NCBI GenBank assembly: GCA_964057225.1
Contig: CAXKVF010000096.1
Span: 1 to 64,000, forward strand
DNA length: 64,000 bases
Source: Auanema rhodensis
Lineage: Eukaryota > Nematoda > Chromadorea > Rhabditida > Rhabditidae
Reading direction: 5' to 3'
A program made the position numbers and the translations under genes. The notes under the pieces are model-generated. The model was not told the origin of the DNA. It was given only the letters and a program-made list of their open reading frames with translations, and searched no databases. Positions within the stretch are counted from its first letter, which is position 1; each line of letters starts with the position of its first letter. Positions 39,772 through 51,562 of this stretch are shown here, in pieces.

Positions 39772-40475
39772 TGTACACGTGATGTGCACTTGGTATGTGA
39801 CTCGCTTCACGTGAAAGATAAAGAGATGCGGTTTTCAAAATTAGATTCCCCATGTCCATATTAGTCTAAAAACAAATTTTTATTGATATTGGTTCATGGT
39901 AACCATGACTCTGAAATTTACGTGAACTTTAATTTATGCTAATTAAATGTACACGTGATGTGCACTTGGTATGTAACTCGCTTCACGTGAAAGATAAAGA
40001 GATGCGGTTTTCAAAATTAGATTTCCCATGTCCATATTAGTCTAAAAACAAATTTTTATTGATATTGCTTCATGGTAACCATGACTTTGAAATTTACGTG
40101 AACTTTAATTTATGCTAATTAAATGTACACGTGATGTGCACTTGGTATGTAACTCGCTTCACGTGAAAGATAAAGAGATGCGGTTTTCAAAATTAGATTC
40201 CCCTTGTCCATATTAGTCTAAAAACAAATTTTTATTGATATTGGTTCATGGTAACCATGACTTTGAATTTTACGTGAACTTTAATTTATGCTAATTAAAT
40301 GTACACGTGATGTGCACTTGGTATGTAACTCGCTTCACGTGAAAGATAAAGAGATGCGGTTTTCAAAATTAGATTCCCCATGTCCATATTAGTCTAAAAA
40401 CAAATTTTTATTGATATTGGTTCATGGTAACCATGACTTTGAAATTTACGTGAACTTTAATTTATGCTAATTAAA
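39772..40475 (+). repeat. Truncated third copy of the 15/14-unit repeat
   Basis: Four units (G28/C140, ATTTCCC with C121, A81T/A145T, T123) restart the series. The unit at 40476 then has C121 but normal A145, the GATGTGG unit does not follow, and the array passes into the GCTCC-bearing segment. Confidence 0.85.
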
Positions 40476-40827
40476 TGTACACGTGATGTGCACTTGGTAT
40501 GTAACTCGCTTCACGTGAAAGATAAAGAGATGCGGTTTTCAAAATTAGATTCCCCATGTCCATATTAGTCTAAAAACAAATTTTTATTGATATTGCTTCA
40601 TGGTAACCATGACTTTGAAATTTACGTGAACTTTAATTTATGCTAATTAAATGTACACGTGATGTGCACTTGGTATGTAACTCGCTTCACGTGAAAGATA
40701 AAGAGATGCGGTTTTCAAAATTAGATTCCCCATGTCCATATTAGTCTAAAAACAAATTTTTATTGATATTGGTTCATGGTAACCATGACTTTGAAATTTA
40801 CGTGAACTTTAATTTATGCTAATTAAA

Positions 40828-42411
40828 TGTACACGTGATGTGCACTTGGTATGTAACTCGCTTCACGTGAAAGATAAAGAGATGCGGTTTTCAAAATTAG
40901 ATTCCCCATGTCCATATTAGTCTAAAAACAAATTTTTATTGATATTGCTTCATGGTAACCATGACTTTGAAATTTACGTGAACTTTAATTTATGCTAATT
41001 AAATGTACACGTGATGTGCACTTGGTATGTAACTCGCTTCACGTGAAAGATAAAGAGATGCGGTTTTCAAAATTAGATTCCCCATGTCCATATTAAACTA
41101 AAAACAAATTTTTATTGATATTGGTTCATGGTAACCATGACTTTGAAATTTACGTGAACTTTAATTTATGCTAATTAAATGTACACGTGATGTGCACTTG
41201 GTATGTAACTCGCTTCACGTGAAAGATAAAGAGATGCGGTTTTCAAAATTAGATTCCCCATGTCCATATTAGTCTAAAAACAAATTTTTATTGATATTGC
41301 TCCATGGTAACCATGACTTTGAAATTTACGTGAACTTTAATTTATGCTAATTAAATGTACACGTGATGTGCACTTGGTATGTAACTCGCTTCACGTGAAA
41401 GATAAAGAGATGCGGTTTTCAAAATTAGATTCCCCATGTCCATATTAGTCGAAAAACAAATTTTTATTGATATTGCTCCATGGTAACCATGACTTTGAAA
41501 TTTACGTGAACTTTAATTTATGCTAATTAAATGTACACGTGATGTGCACTTGGTATGTAACTCGCTTCACGTGAAAGATAAAGAGATGCGGTTTTCAAAA
41601 TTAGATTCCCCATGTCCATATTAGTCTAAAAACAAATTTTTATTGATATTGGTTCATGGTAACCATGACTTTGAAATTTACGTGAACTTTAATTTATGCT
41701 AATTAAATGTACACGTGATGTGCACTTGGTATGTAACTCGCTTCACGTGAAAGATAAAGAGATGCGGTTTTCAAAATTAGATTCCCCATGTCCATATTAG
41801 TCTAAAAACAAATTTTTATTGATATTGCTTCATGGTAACCATGACTTTGAAATTTACGTGAACTTTAATTTATGCTAATTAAATGTACACGTGATGTGCA
41901 CTTGGTATGTAACTCGCTTCACGTGAAAGATAAAGAGATGCGGTTTTCAAAATTAGATTCCCCATGTCCATATTAGTCTAAAAACAAATTTTTATTGATA
42001 TTGGTTCATGGTAACCATGACTTTGAAATTTACGTGAACTTTAATTTATGCTAATTAAATGTACACGTGATGTGCACTTGGTATGTAACTCGCTTCACGT
42101 GAAAGATAAAGAGATGCGGTTTTCAAAATTAGATTCCCCATGTCCATATTAGTCTAAAAACAAATTTTTATTGATATTGCTTCATGGTAACCATGACTTT
42201 GAAATTTACGTGAACTTTAATTTATGCTAATTAAATGTACACGTGATGTGCACTTGGTATGTAACTCGCTTCACGTGAAAGATAAAGAGATGCGGTTTTC
42301 AAAATTAGATTCCCCATGTCCATATTAGTCTAAAAACAAATTTTTATTGATATTGCTTCATGGTAACCATGACTTTGAAATTTACGTGAACTTTAATTTA
42401 TGCTAATTAAA
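40828..42411 (+). repeat. 9-unit segment with paired GCTCCATGG units, second copy
   Basis: Colinear with 29564-31147. Private changes are TTAAACTAAAA at 41004 and AGTCGAAAA at 41356. One extra C121 unit (42236-42587 region) separates it from the following A81T unit at 42588, compared with the first copy, where A81T follows directly at 31148. Confidence 0.83.
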
Positions 42412-43643
42412 TGTACACGTGATGTGCACTTGGTATGTAACTCGCTTCACGTGAAAGATAAAGAGATGCGGTTTTCAAAATTAGATTCCCCATGTCCATA
42501 TTAGTCTAAAAACAAATTTTTATTGATATTGCTTCATGGTAACCATGACTTTGAAATTTACGTGAACTTTAATTTATGCTAATTAAATGTACACGTGATG
42601 TGCACTTGGTATGTAACTCGCTTCACGTGAAAGATAAAGAGATGCGGTTTTCAAAATTAGATTCCCCTTGTCCATATTAGTTTAAAAACAAATTTTTATT
42701 GATATTGGTTCATGGTAACCATGACTTTGAAATTTACGTGAACTTTAATTTATGCTAATTAAATGTACACGTGATGTGCACTTGGTATGTAACTCGCTTC
42801 ACGTGAAAGATAAAGAGATGCGGTTTTCAAAATTAGATTCCCCATGTCCATATTAGTCTAAAAACAAATTTTTATTGATATTGCTTCATGGTAACCATGA
42901 CTTTGAAATTTACGTGAACTTTAATTTATGCTAATTAAATGTACACGTGATGTGCACTTGGTATGTAACTCGCTTCACGTGAAAGATAAAGAGATGCGGT
43001 TTTCAAAATTAGATTCCCCATGTCCATATTAGTCTAAAAACAAATTTTTATTGATATTGCTTCATGGTAACCATGACTTTGAAATTTACGTGAACTTTAA
43101 TTTATGCTAATTAAATGTACACGTGATGTGCACTTGGTATGTAACTCGCTTCACGTGAAAGATAAAGAGATGCGGTTTTCAAAATTAGATTCCCCATGTC
43201 CATATTAGTCTAAAAACAAATTTTTATTGATATTGGTTCATGGTAACCATGACTTTGAAATTTACGTGAACTTTAATTTATGCTAATTAAATGTACACGT
43301 GATGTGCACTTGGTATGTAACTCGCTTCACGTGAAAGATAAAGAGATGCGGTTTTCAAAATTAGATTCCCCATGTCCATATTAGTCTAAAAACAAATTTT
43401 TATTGATATTGCTTCATGGTAACCATGACTTTGAAATTTACGTGAACTTTAATTTATGCTAATTAAATGTACACGTGATGTGCACTTGGTATGTAACTCG
43501 CTTCACGTGAAAGATAAAGAGATGCGGTTTTCAAAATTAGATTCCCCTTGTCCATATTAGTCTAAAAACAAATTTTTATTGATATTGGTTCATGGTAACC
43601 ATGACTTTGAATTTTACGTGAACTTTAATTTATGCTAATTAAA

Positions 43644-46459
43644 TGTACACGTGATGTGCACTTGGTATGTAACTCGCTTCACGTGAAAGATAAAGAGATG
43701 CGGTTTTCAAAATTAGATTCCCCATGTCCATATTAGTCTAAAAACAAATTTTTATTGATATTGGTTCTTGGTAACCATGACTTTGAAATTTACGTGAACT
43801 TTAATTTATGCTAATTAAATGTACACGTGATGTGCACTTGGTATGTAACTCGCTTCACGTGAAAGATAAAGAGATGCGGTTTTCAAAATTAGATTCCCCA
43901 TGTCCATATTAGTCTAAAAACAAATTTTTATTGATATTGCTTCATGGTAACCATGACTTTGAAATTTACGTGAACTTTAATTTATGCTAATTAAATGTAC
44001 ACGTGATGTGCACTTGGTATGTAACTCGCTTCACGTGAAAGATAAAGAGATGCGGTTTTCAAAATTAGATTCCCCATGTCCATATTAGTCTAAAAACAAA
44101 TTTTTATTGATATTGGTTCATGGTAACCATGACTTTGAAATTTACGTGAACTTTAATTTATGCTAATTAAATGTACACGTGATGTGCACTTGGTATGTGA
44201 CTCGCTTCACGTGAAAGATAAAGAGATGCGGTTTTCAAAATTAGATTCCCTATGTCCATATTAGTCTAAAAACAAATTTTTATTGATATTGGTTCATGGT
44301 AACCATGACTCTGAAATTTACGTGAACTTTAATTTATGCTAATTAAATGTACACGTGATGTGCACTTGGTATGTAACTCGCTTCACGTGAAAGATAAAGA
44401 GATGCGGTTTTCAAAATTAGATTCCCCATGTCCATATTAGTCTAAAAACAAATTTTTATTGATATTGCTTCATGGTAACCATGACTTTGAAATTTACGTG
44501 AACTTTAATTTATGCTAATTAAATGTACACGTGATGTGCACTTGGTATGTAACTCGCTTCACGTGAAAGATAAAGAGATGCGGTTTTCAAAATTAGATTC
44601 CCCATGTCCATATTAGTCTAAAAACAAATTTTTATTGATATTGGTTCATGGTAACCATGACTTTGAAATTTACGTGAACTTTAATTTATGCTAATTAAAT
44701 GTACACGTGATGTGCACTTGGTATGTAACTCGCTTCACGTGAAAGATAAAGAGATGCGGTTTTCAAAATTAGATTCCCCATGTCCATATTAGTCTAAAAA
44801 CAAATTTTTATTGATATTGCTTCATGGTAACCATGACTTTGAAATTTACGTGAACTTTAATTTATGCTAATTAAATGTACACGTGATGTGCACTTGGTAT
44901 GTAACTCGCTTCACGTGAAAGATAAAGAGATGCGGTTTTCAAAATTAGATTCCCCATGTCCATATTAGTCTAAAAACAAATTTTTATTGATATTGGTTCA
45001 TGGTAACCATGACTTTGAAATTTACGTGAACTTTAATTTATGCTAATTAAATGTACACGTGATGTGCACTTGGTATGTAACTCGCTTCACGTGAAAGATA
45101 AAGAGATGCGGTTTTCAAAATTAGATTCCCCATGTCCATATTAGTCTAAAAACAAATTTTTATTGATATTGCTTCATGGTAACCATGACTTTGAAATTTA
45201 CGTGAACTTTAATTTATGCTAATTAAATGTACACGTGATGTGCACTTGGTATGTAACTCGCTTCACGTGAAAGATAAAGAGATGCGGTTTTCAAAATTAG
45301 ATTCCCCATGTCCATATTAGTCTAAAAACAAATTTTTATTGATATTGCTTCATGGTAACCATGACTTTGAAATTTACGTGAACTTTAATTTATGCTAATT
45401 AAATGTACACGTGATGTGCACTTGGTATGTAACTCGCTTCACGTGAAAGATAAAGAGATGCGGTTTTCAAAATTAGATTCCCCTTGTCCATATTAGTTTA
45501 AAAACAAATTTTTATTGATATTGGTTCATGGTAACCATGACTTTGAAATTTACGTGAACTTTAATTTATGCTAATTAAATGTACACGTGATGTGCACTTG
45601 GTATGTAACTCGCTTCACGTGAAAGATAAAGAGATGCGGTTTTCAAAATTAGATTCCCCATGTCCATATTAGTCTAAAAACAAATTTTTATTGATATTGC
45701 TTCATGGTAACCATGACTTTGAAATTTACGTGAACTTTAATTTATGCTAATTAAATGTACACGTGATGTGCACTTGGTATGTAACTCGCTTCACGTGAAA
45801 GATAAAGAGATGCGGTTTTCAAAATTAGATTCCCCTTGTCCATATTAGTCTAAAAACAAATTTTTATTGATATTGGTTCATGGTAACCATGACTTTGAAT
45901 TTTACGTGAACTTTAATTTATGCTAATTAAATGTACACGTGATGTGCACTTGGTATGTAACTCGCTTCACGTGAAAGATAAAGAGATGCGGTTTTCAAAA
46001 TTAGATTCCCCATGTCCATATTAGTCTAAAAACAAATTTTTATTGATATTGGTTCATGGTAACCATGACTTTGAAATTTACGTGAACTTTAATTTATGCT
46101 AATTAAATGTACACGTGATGTGCACTTGGTATGTAACTCGCTTCACGTGAAAGATAAAGAGATGCGGTTTTCAAAATTAGATTCCCCATGTCCATATTAG
46201 TCTAAAAACAAATTTTTATTGATATTGCTTCATGGTAACCATGACTTTGAAATTTACGTGAACTTTAATTTATGCTAATTAAATGTACACGTGATGTGCA
46301 CTTGGTATGTAACTCGCTTCACGTGAAAGATAAAGAGATGCGGTTTTCAAAATTAGATTCCCCATGTCCATATTAGTCTAAAAACAAATTTTTATTGATA
46401 TTGGTTCATGGTAACCATGACTTTGAAATTTACGTGAACTTTAATTTATGCTAATTAAA
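43644..46459 (+). repeat. 16-unit higher-order repeat, copy 1 (2816 bp)
   Basis: Bounded by the GGTTCTTGG tag. The order includes G28/T80/C140 at 44172, A81T with AGTTTAAAA at 45404 and A81T/A145T at 45756. All sixteen unit classes match the next copy. The AGTTTAAAA tag also occurs at 42588, again 2816 bp upstream, so an earlier, rearranged copy lies to the left. Confidence 0.93.
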
Positions 46460-49275
46460 TGTACACGTGATGTGCACTTGGTATGTAACTCGCTTCACGT
46501 GAAAGATAAAGAGATGCGGTTTTCAAAATTAGATTCCCCATGTCCATATTAGTCTAAAAACAAATTTTTATTGATATTGGTTCTTGGTAACCATGACTTT
46601 GAAATTTACGTGAACTTTAATTTATGCTAATTAAATGTACACGTGATGTGCACTTGGTATGTAACTCGCTTCACGTGAAAGATAAAGAGATGCGGTTTTC
46701 AAAATTAGATTCCCCATGTCCATATTAGTCTAAAAACAAATTTTTATTGATATTGCTTCATGGTAACCATGACTTTGAAATTTACGTGAACTTTAATTTA
46801 TGCTAATTAAATGTACACGTGATGTGCACTTGGTATGTAACTCGCTTCACGTGAAAGATAAAGAGATGCGGTTTTCAAAATTAGATTCCCCATGTCCATA
46901 TTAGTCTAAAAACAAATTTTTATTGATATTGGTTCATGGTAACCATGACTTTGAAATTTACGTGAACTTTAATTTATGCTAATTAAATGTACACGTGATG
47001 TGCACTTGGTATGTGACTCGCTTCACGTGAAAGATAAAGAGATGCGGTTTTCAAAATTAGATTCCCTATGTCCATATTAGTCTAAAAACAAATTTTTATT
47101 GATATTGGTTCATGGTAACCATGACTCTGAAATTTACGTGAACTTTAATTTATGCTAATTAAATGTACACGTGATGTGCACTTGGTATGTAACTCGCTTC
47201 ACGTGAAAGATAAAGAGATGCGGTTTTCAAAATTAGATTCCCCATGTCCATATTAGTCTAAAAACAAATTTTTATTGATATTGCTTCATGGTAACCATGA
47301 CTTTGAAATTTACGTGAACTTTAATTTATGCTAATTAAATGTACACGTGATGTGCACTTGGTATGTAACTCGCTTCACGTGAAAGATAAAGAGATGCGGT
47401 TTTCAAAATTAGATTCCCCATGTCCATATTAGTCTAAAAACAAATTTTTATTGATATTGGTTCATGGTAACCATGACTTTGAAATTTACGTGAACTTTAA
47501 TTTATGCTAATTAAATGTACACGTGATGTGCACTTGGTATGTAACTCGCTTCACGTGAAAGATAAAGAGATGCGGTTTTCAAAATTAGATTCCCCATGTC
47601 CATATTAGTCTAAAAACAAATTTTTATTGATATTGCTTCATGGTAACCATGACTTTGAAATTTACGTGAACTTTAATTTATGCTAATTAAATGTACACGT
47701 GATGTGCACTTGGTATGTAACTCGCTTCACGTGAAAGATAAAGAGATGCGGTTTTCAAAATTAGATTCCCCATGTCCATATTAGTCTAAAAACAAATTTT
47801 TATTGATATTGGTTCATGGTAACCATGACTTTGAAATTTACGTGAACTTTAATTTATGCTAATTAAATGTACACGTGATGTGCACTTGGTATGTAACTCG
47901 CTTCACGTGAAAGATAAAGAGATGCGGTTTTCAAAATTAGATTCCCCATGTCCATATTAGTCTAAAAACAAATTTTTATTGATATTGCTTCATGGTAACC
48001 ATGACTTTGAAATTTACGTGAACTTTAATTTATGCTAATTAAATGTACACGTGATGTGCACTTGGTATGTAACTCGCTTCACGTGAAAGATAAAGAGATG
48101 CGGTTTTCAAAATTAGATTCCCCATGTCCATATTAGTCTAAAAACAAATTTTTATTGATATTGCTTCATGGTAACCATGACTTTGAAATTTACGTGAACT
48201 TTAATTTATGCTAATTAAATGTACACGTGATGTGCACTTGGTATGTAACTCGCTTCACGTGAAAGATAAAGAGATGCGGTTTTCAAAATTAGATTCCCCT
48301 TGTCCATATTAGTTTAAAAACAAATTTTTATTGATATTGGTTCATGGTAACCATGACTTTGAAATTTACGTGAACTTTAATTTATGCTAATTAAATGTAC
48401 ACGTGATGTGCACTTAATATGTAACTCGCTTCACGTGAAAGATAAAGAGATGCGGTTTTCAAAATTAGATTCCCCATGTCCATATTAGTCTAAAAACAAA
48501 TTTTTATTGATATTGCTTCATGGTAACCATGACTTTGAAATTTACGTGAACTTTAATTTATGCTAATTAAATGTACACGTGATGTGCACTTGGTATGTAA
48601 CTCGCTTCACGTGAAAGATAAAGAGATGCGGTTTTCAAAATTAGATTCCCCTTGTCCATATTAGTCTAAAAACAAATTTTTATTGATATTGGTTCATGGT
48701 AACCATGACTTTGAATTTTACGTGAACTTTAATTTATGCTAATTAAATGTACACGTGATGTGCACTTGGTATGTAACTCGCTTCACGTGAAAGATAAAGA
48801 GATGCGGTTTTCAAAATTAGATTCCCCATGTCCATATTAGTCTAAAAACAAATTTTTATTGATATTGGTTCATGGTAACCATGACTTTGAAATTTACGTG
48901 AACTTTAATCTATGCTAATTAAATGTACACGTGATGTGCACTTGGTATGTAACTCGCTTCACGTGAAAGATAAAGAGATGCGGTTTTCAAAATTAGATTC
49001 CCCATGTCCATATTAGTCTAAAAACAAATTTTTATTGATATTGCTTCATGGTAACCATGACTTTGAAATTTACGTGAACTTTAATTTATGCTAATTAAAT
49101 GTACACGTGATGTGCACTTGGTATGTAACTCGCTTCACGTGAAAGATAAAGAGATGCGGTTTTCAAAATTAGATTCCCCATGTCCATATTAGTCTAAAAA
49201 CAAATTTTTATTGATATTGGTTCATGGTAACCATGACTTTGAAATTTACGTGAACTTTAATTTATGCTAATTAAA
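46460..49275 (+). repeat. 16-unit higher-order repeat, copy 2 (2816 bp)
   Basis: Unit for unit the same as 43644-46459. Private differences noticed are CACTTAATATG at 48396 (GG to AA) and AATCTATGC at 48748. A third GGTTCTTGG is expected at 49276 but a C121 unit is there, so the series stops. Confidence 0.93.
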
Positions 49276-50155
49276 TGTACACGTGATGTGCACTTGGTAT
49301 GTAACTCGCTTCACGTGAAAGATAAAGAGATGCGGTTTTCAAAATTAGATTCCCCATGTCCATATTAGTCTAAAAACAAATTTTTATTGATATTGCTTCA
49401 TGGTAACCATGACTTTGAAATTTACGTGAACTTTAATTTATGCTAATTAAATGTACACGTGATGTGCACTTGGTATGTAACTCGCTTCACGTGAAAGATA
49501 AAGAGATGCGGTTTTCAAAATTAGATTCCCCTTGTCCATATTAGTCTAAAAACAAATTTTTATTGATATTGGTTCATGGTAACCATGACTTTGAATTTTA
49601 CGTGAACTTTAATTTATGCTAATTAAATGTACACGTGATGTGCACTTGGTATGTAACTCGCTTCACGTGGAAGATAAAGAGATGCGGTTTTCAAAATTAG
49701 ATTCCCCATGTCCATATTAGTCTAAAAACAAATTTTTATTGATATTGGTTCATGGTAACCATGACTTTGAAATTTACGTGAACTTTAATTTATGCTAATT
49801 AAATGTACACGTGATGTGCACTTGGTATGTAACTCGCTTCACGTGAAAGATAAAGAGATGCGGTTTTCAAAATTAGATTCCCCATGTCCATATTAGTCTA
49901 AAAACAAATTTTTATTGATATTGCTTCATGGTAACCATGACTTTGAAATTTACGTGAACTTTAATTTATGCTAATTAAATGTACACGTGATGTGCACTTG
50001 GTATGTAACTCGCTTCACGTGAAAGATAAAGAGATGCGGTTTTCAAAATTAGATTCCCCATGTCCATATTAGTCTAAAAACAAATTTTTATTGATATTGG
50101 TTCATGGTAACCATGACTTTGAAATTTACGTGAACTTTAATTTATGCTAATTAGA
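48572..50155 (+). repeat. Local 880-bp offset repeat
   Basis: Units 48572-49275 (A81T/A145T, T123, C121, T123) recur at 49452-50155 after one C121 unit. Private changes in the second copy are ACGTGGAAG at 49628 and TTAGATG at the end of 49980. This duplication probably interrupted the 16-unit series. Confidence 0.8.
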
Positions 50156-50330
50156 TGTACACGTGATGTGCACTTGGTATGTAACTCGCTTCACGTGAAA
50201 GATAAAGAGATGCGGTTTTCAAAATTAGATTCCCATGTCCATATTAGTCTAAAAACAAATTTTTATTGATATTGGTTCATGGTAACCATGACTTTGAAAT
50301 TTACGTGAACTTTAATTTATGCTAATTAAA
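50156..50330 (+). repeat. Single 175-bp monomer in an otherwise exact-length region
   Basis: One C is missing from the four-C run (ATTCCCATG). It is the only length variant I find between about 14.8 kb and the end of the window. Confidence 0.9.
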
Positions 50331-51562
50331 TGTACACGTGATGTGCACTTGGTATGTGACTCGCTTCACGTGAAAGATAAAGAGATGCGGTTTTCAAAAT
50401 TAGATTCCCTATGTCCATATTAGTCTAAAAACAAATTTTTATTGATATTGGTTCATGGTAACCATGACTCTGAAATTTACGTGAACTTTAATTTATGCTA
50501 ATTAAATGTACACGTGATGTGCACTTGGTATGTAACTCGCTTCACGTGAAAGATAAAGAGATGCGGTTTTCAAAATTAGATTCCCCATGTCCATATTAGT
50601 CTAAAAACAAATTTTTATTGATATTGCTTCATGGTAACCATGACTTTGAAATTTACGTGAACTTTAATTTATGCTAATTAAATGTACACGTGATGTGCAC
50701 TTGGTATGTGACTCGCTTCACGTGAAAGATAAAGAGATGCGGTTTTCAAAATTAGATTCCCCATGTCCATATTAGTCTAAAAACAAATTTTTATTGATAT
50801 TGGTTCATGGTAACCATGACTCTGAAATTTACGTGAACTTTAATTTATGCTAATTAAATGTACACGTGATGTGCACTTGGTATGTAACTCGCTTCACGTG
50901 AAAGATAAAGAGATGCGGTTTTCAAAATTAGATTCCCCATGTCCATATTAGTCTAAAAACAAATTTTTATTGATATTGCTTCATGGTAACCATGACTTTG
51001 AAATTTACGTGAACTTTAATTTATGCTAATTAAATGTACACGTGATGTGCACTTGGTATGTAACTCCCTTCACGTGAAAGATAAAGAGATGCGGTTTTCA
51101 AAATTAGATTCCCCTTGTCCATATTAGTCTAAAAACAAATTTTTATTGATATTGGTTCATGGTAACCATGACTTTGAATTTTACGTGAACTTTAATTTAT
51201 GCTAATTAAATGTACACGTGATGTGCACTTGGTATGTAACTCGCTTCACGTGAAAGATAAAGAGATGCGGTTTTCAAAATTAGATTCCCCATGTCCATAT
51301 TAGTCTAAAAACAAATTTTTATTGATATTGGTTCATGGTAACCATGACTTTGAAATTTACGTGAACTTTAATTTATGCTAATTAAATGTACACGTGATGT
51401 GCACTTGGTATGTAACTCGCTTCACGTGAAAGATAAAGAGATGCGGTTTTCAAAATTAGATTCCCCATGTCCATATTAGTCTAAAAACAAATTTTTATTG
51501 ATATTGCTTCATGGTAACCATGACTTTGAAATTTACGTGAACTTTAATTTATGCTAATTAAA
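50331..51562 (+). repeat. Right edge of the mosaic zone
   Basis: Seven units: G28/T80/C140 (50331), C121, G28/C140 with C80 restored (50683), C121, A81T/A145T with ACTCCCTTC (51035), T123 and the last C121 unit (51387). The tags are those of the 34-49 kb repeats in a new order. Confidence 0.8.

Larger units (their letters stand above)
16012..51562 (+). repeat. Zone C: C121 mosaic with higher-order repeats
   Basis: GCTTCATGG (C121) units are interspersed with GGTTCATGG units throughout and are absent after the unit at 51387. Other tags are A28G/C80T/T140C, CCCCTTGTCC (A81T), ATTTCCC, C58T (GATGTGG), A145T and AGTTTAAAA. From 17068 to 50155 every unit is exactly 176 bp (188 units). Stretches outside the listed blocks, such as 21116-22523, hold the same variant classes in irregular order. 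Confidence 0.88.
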
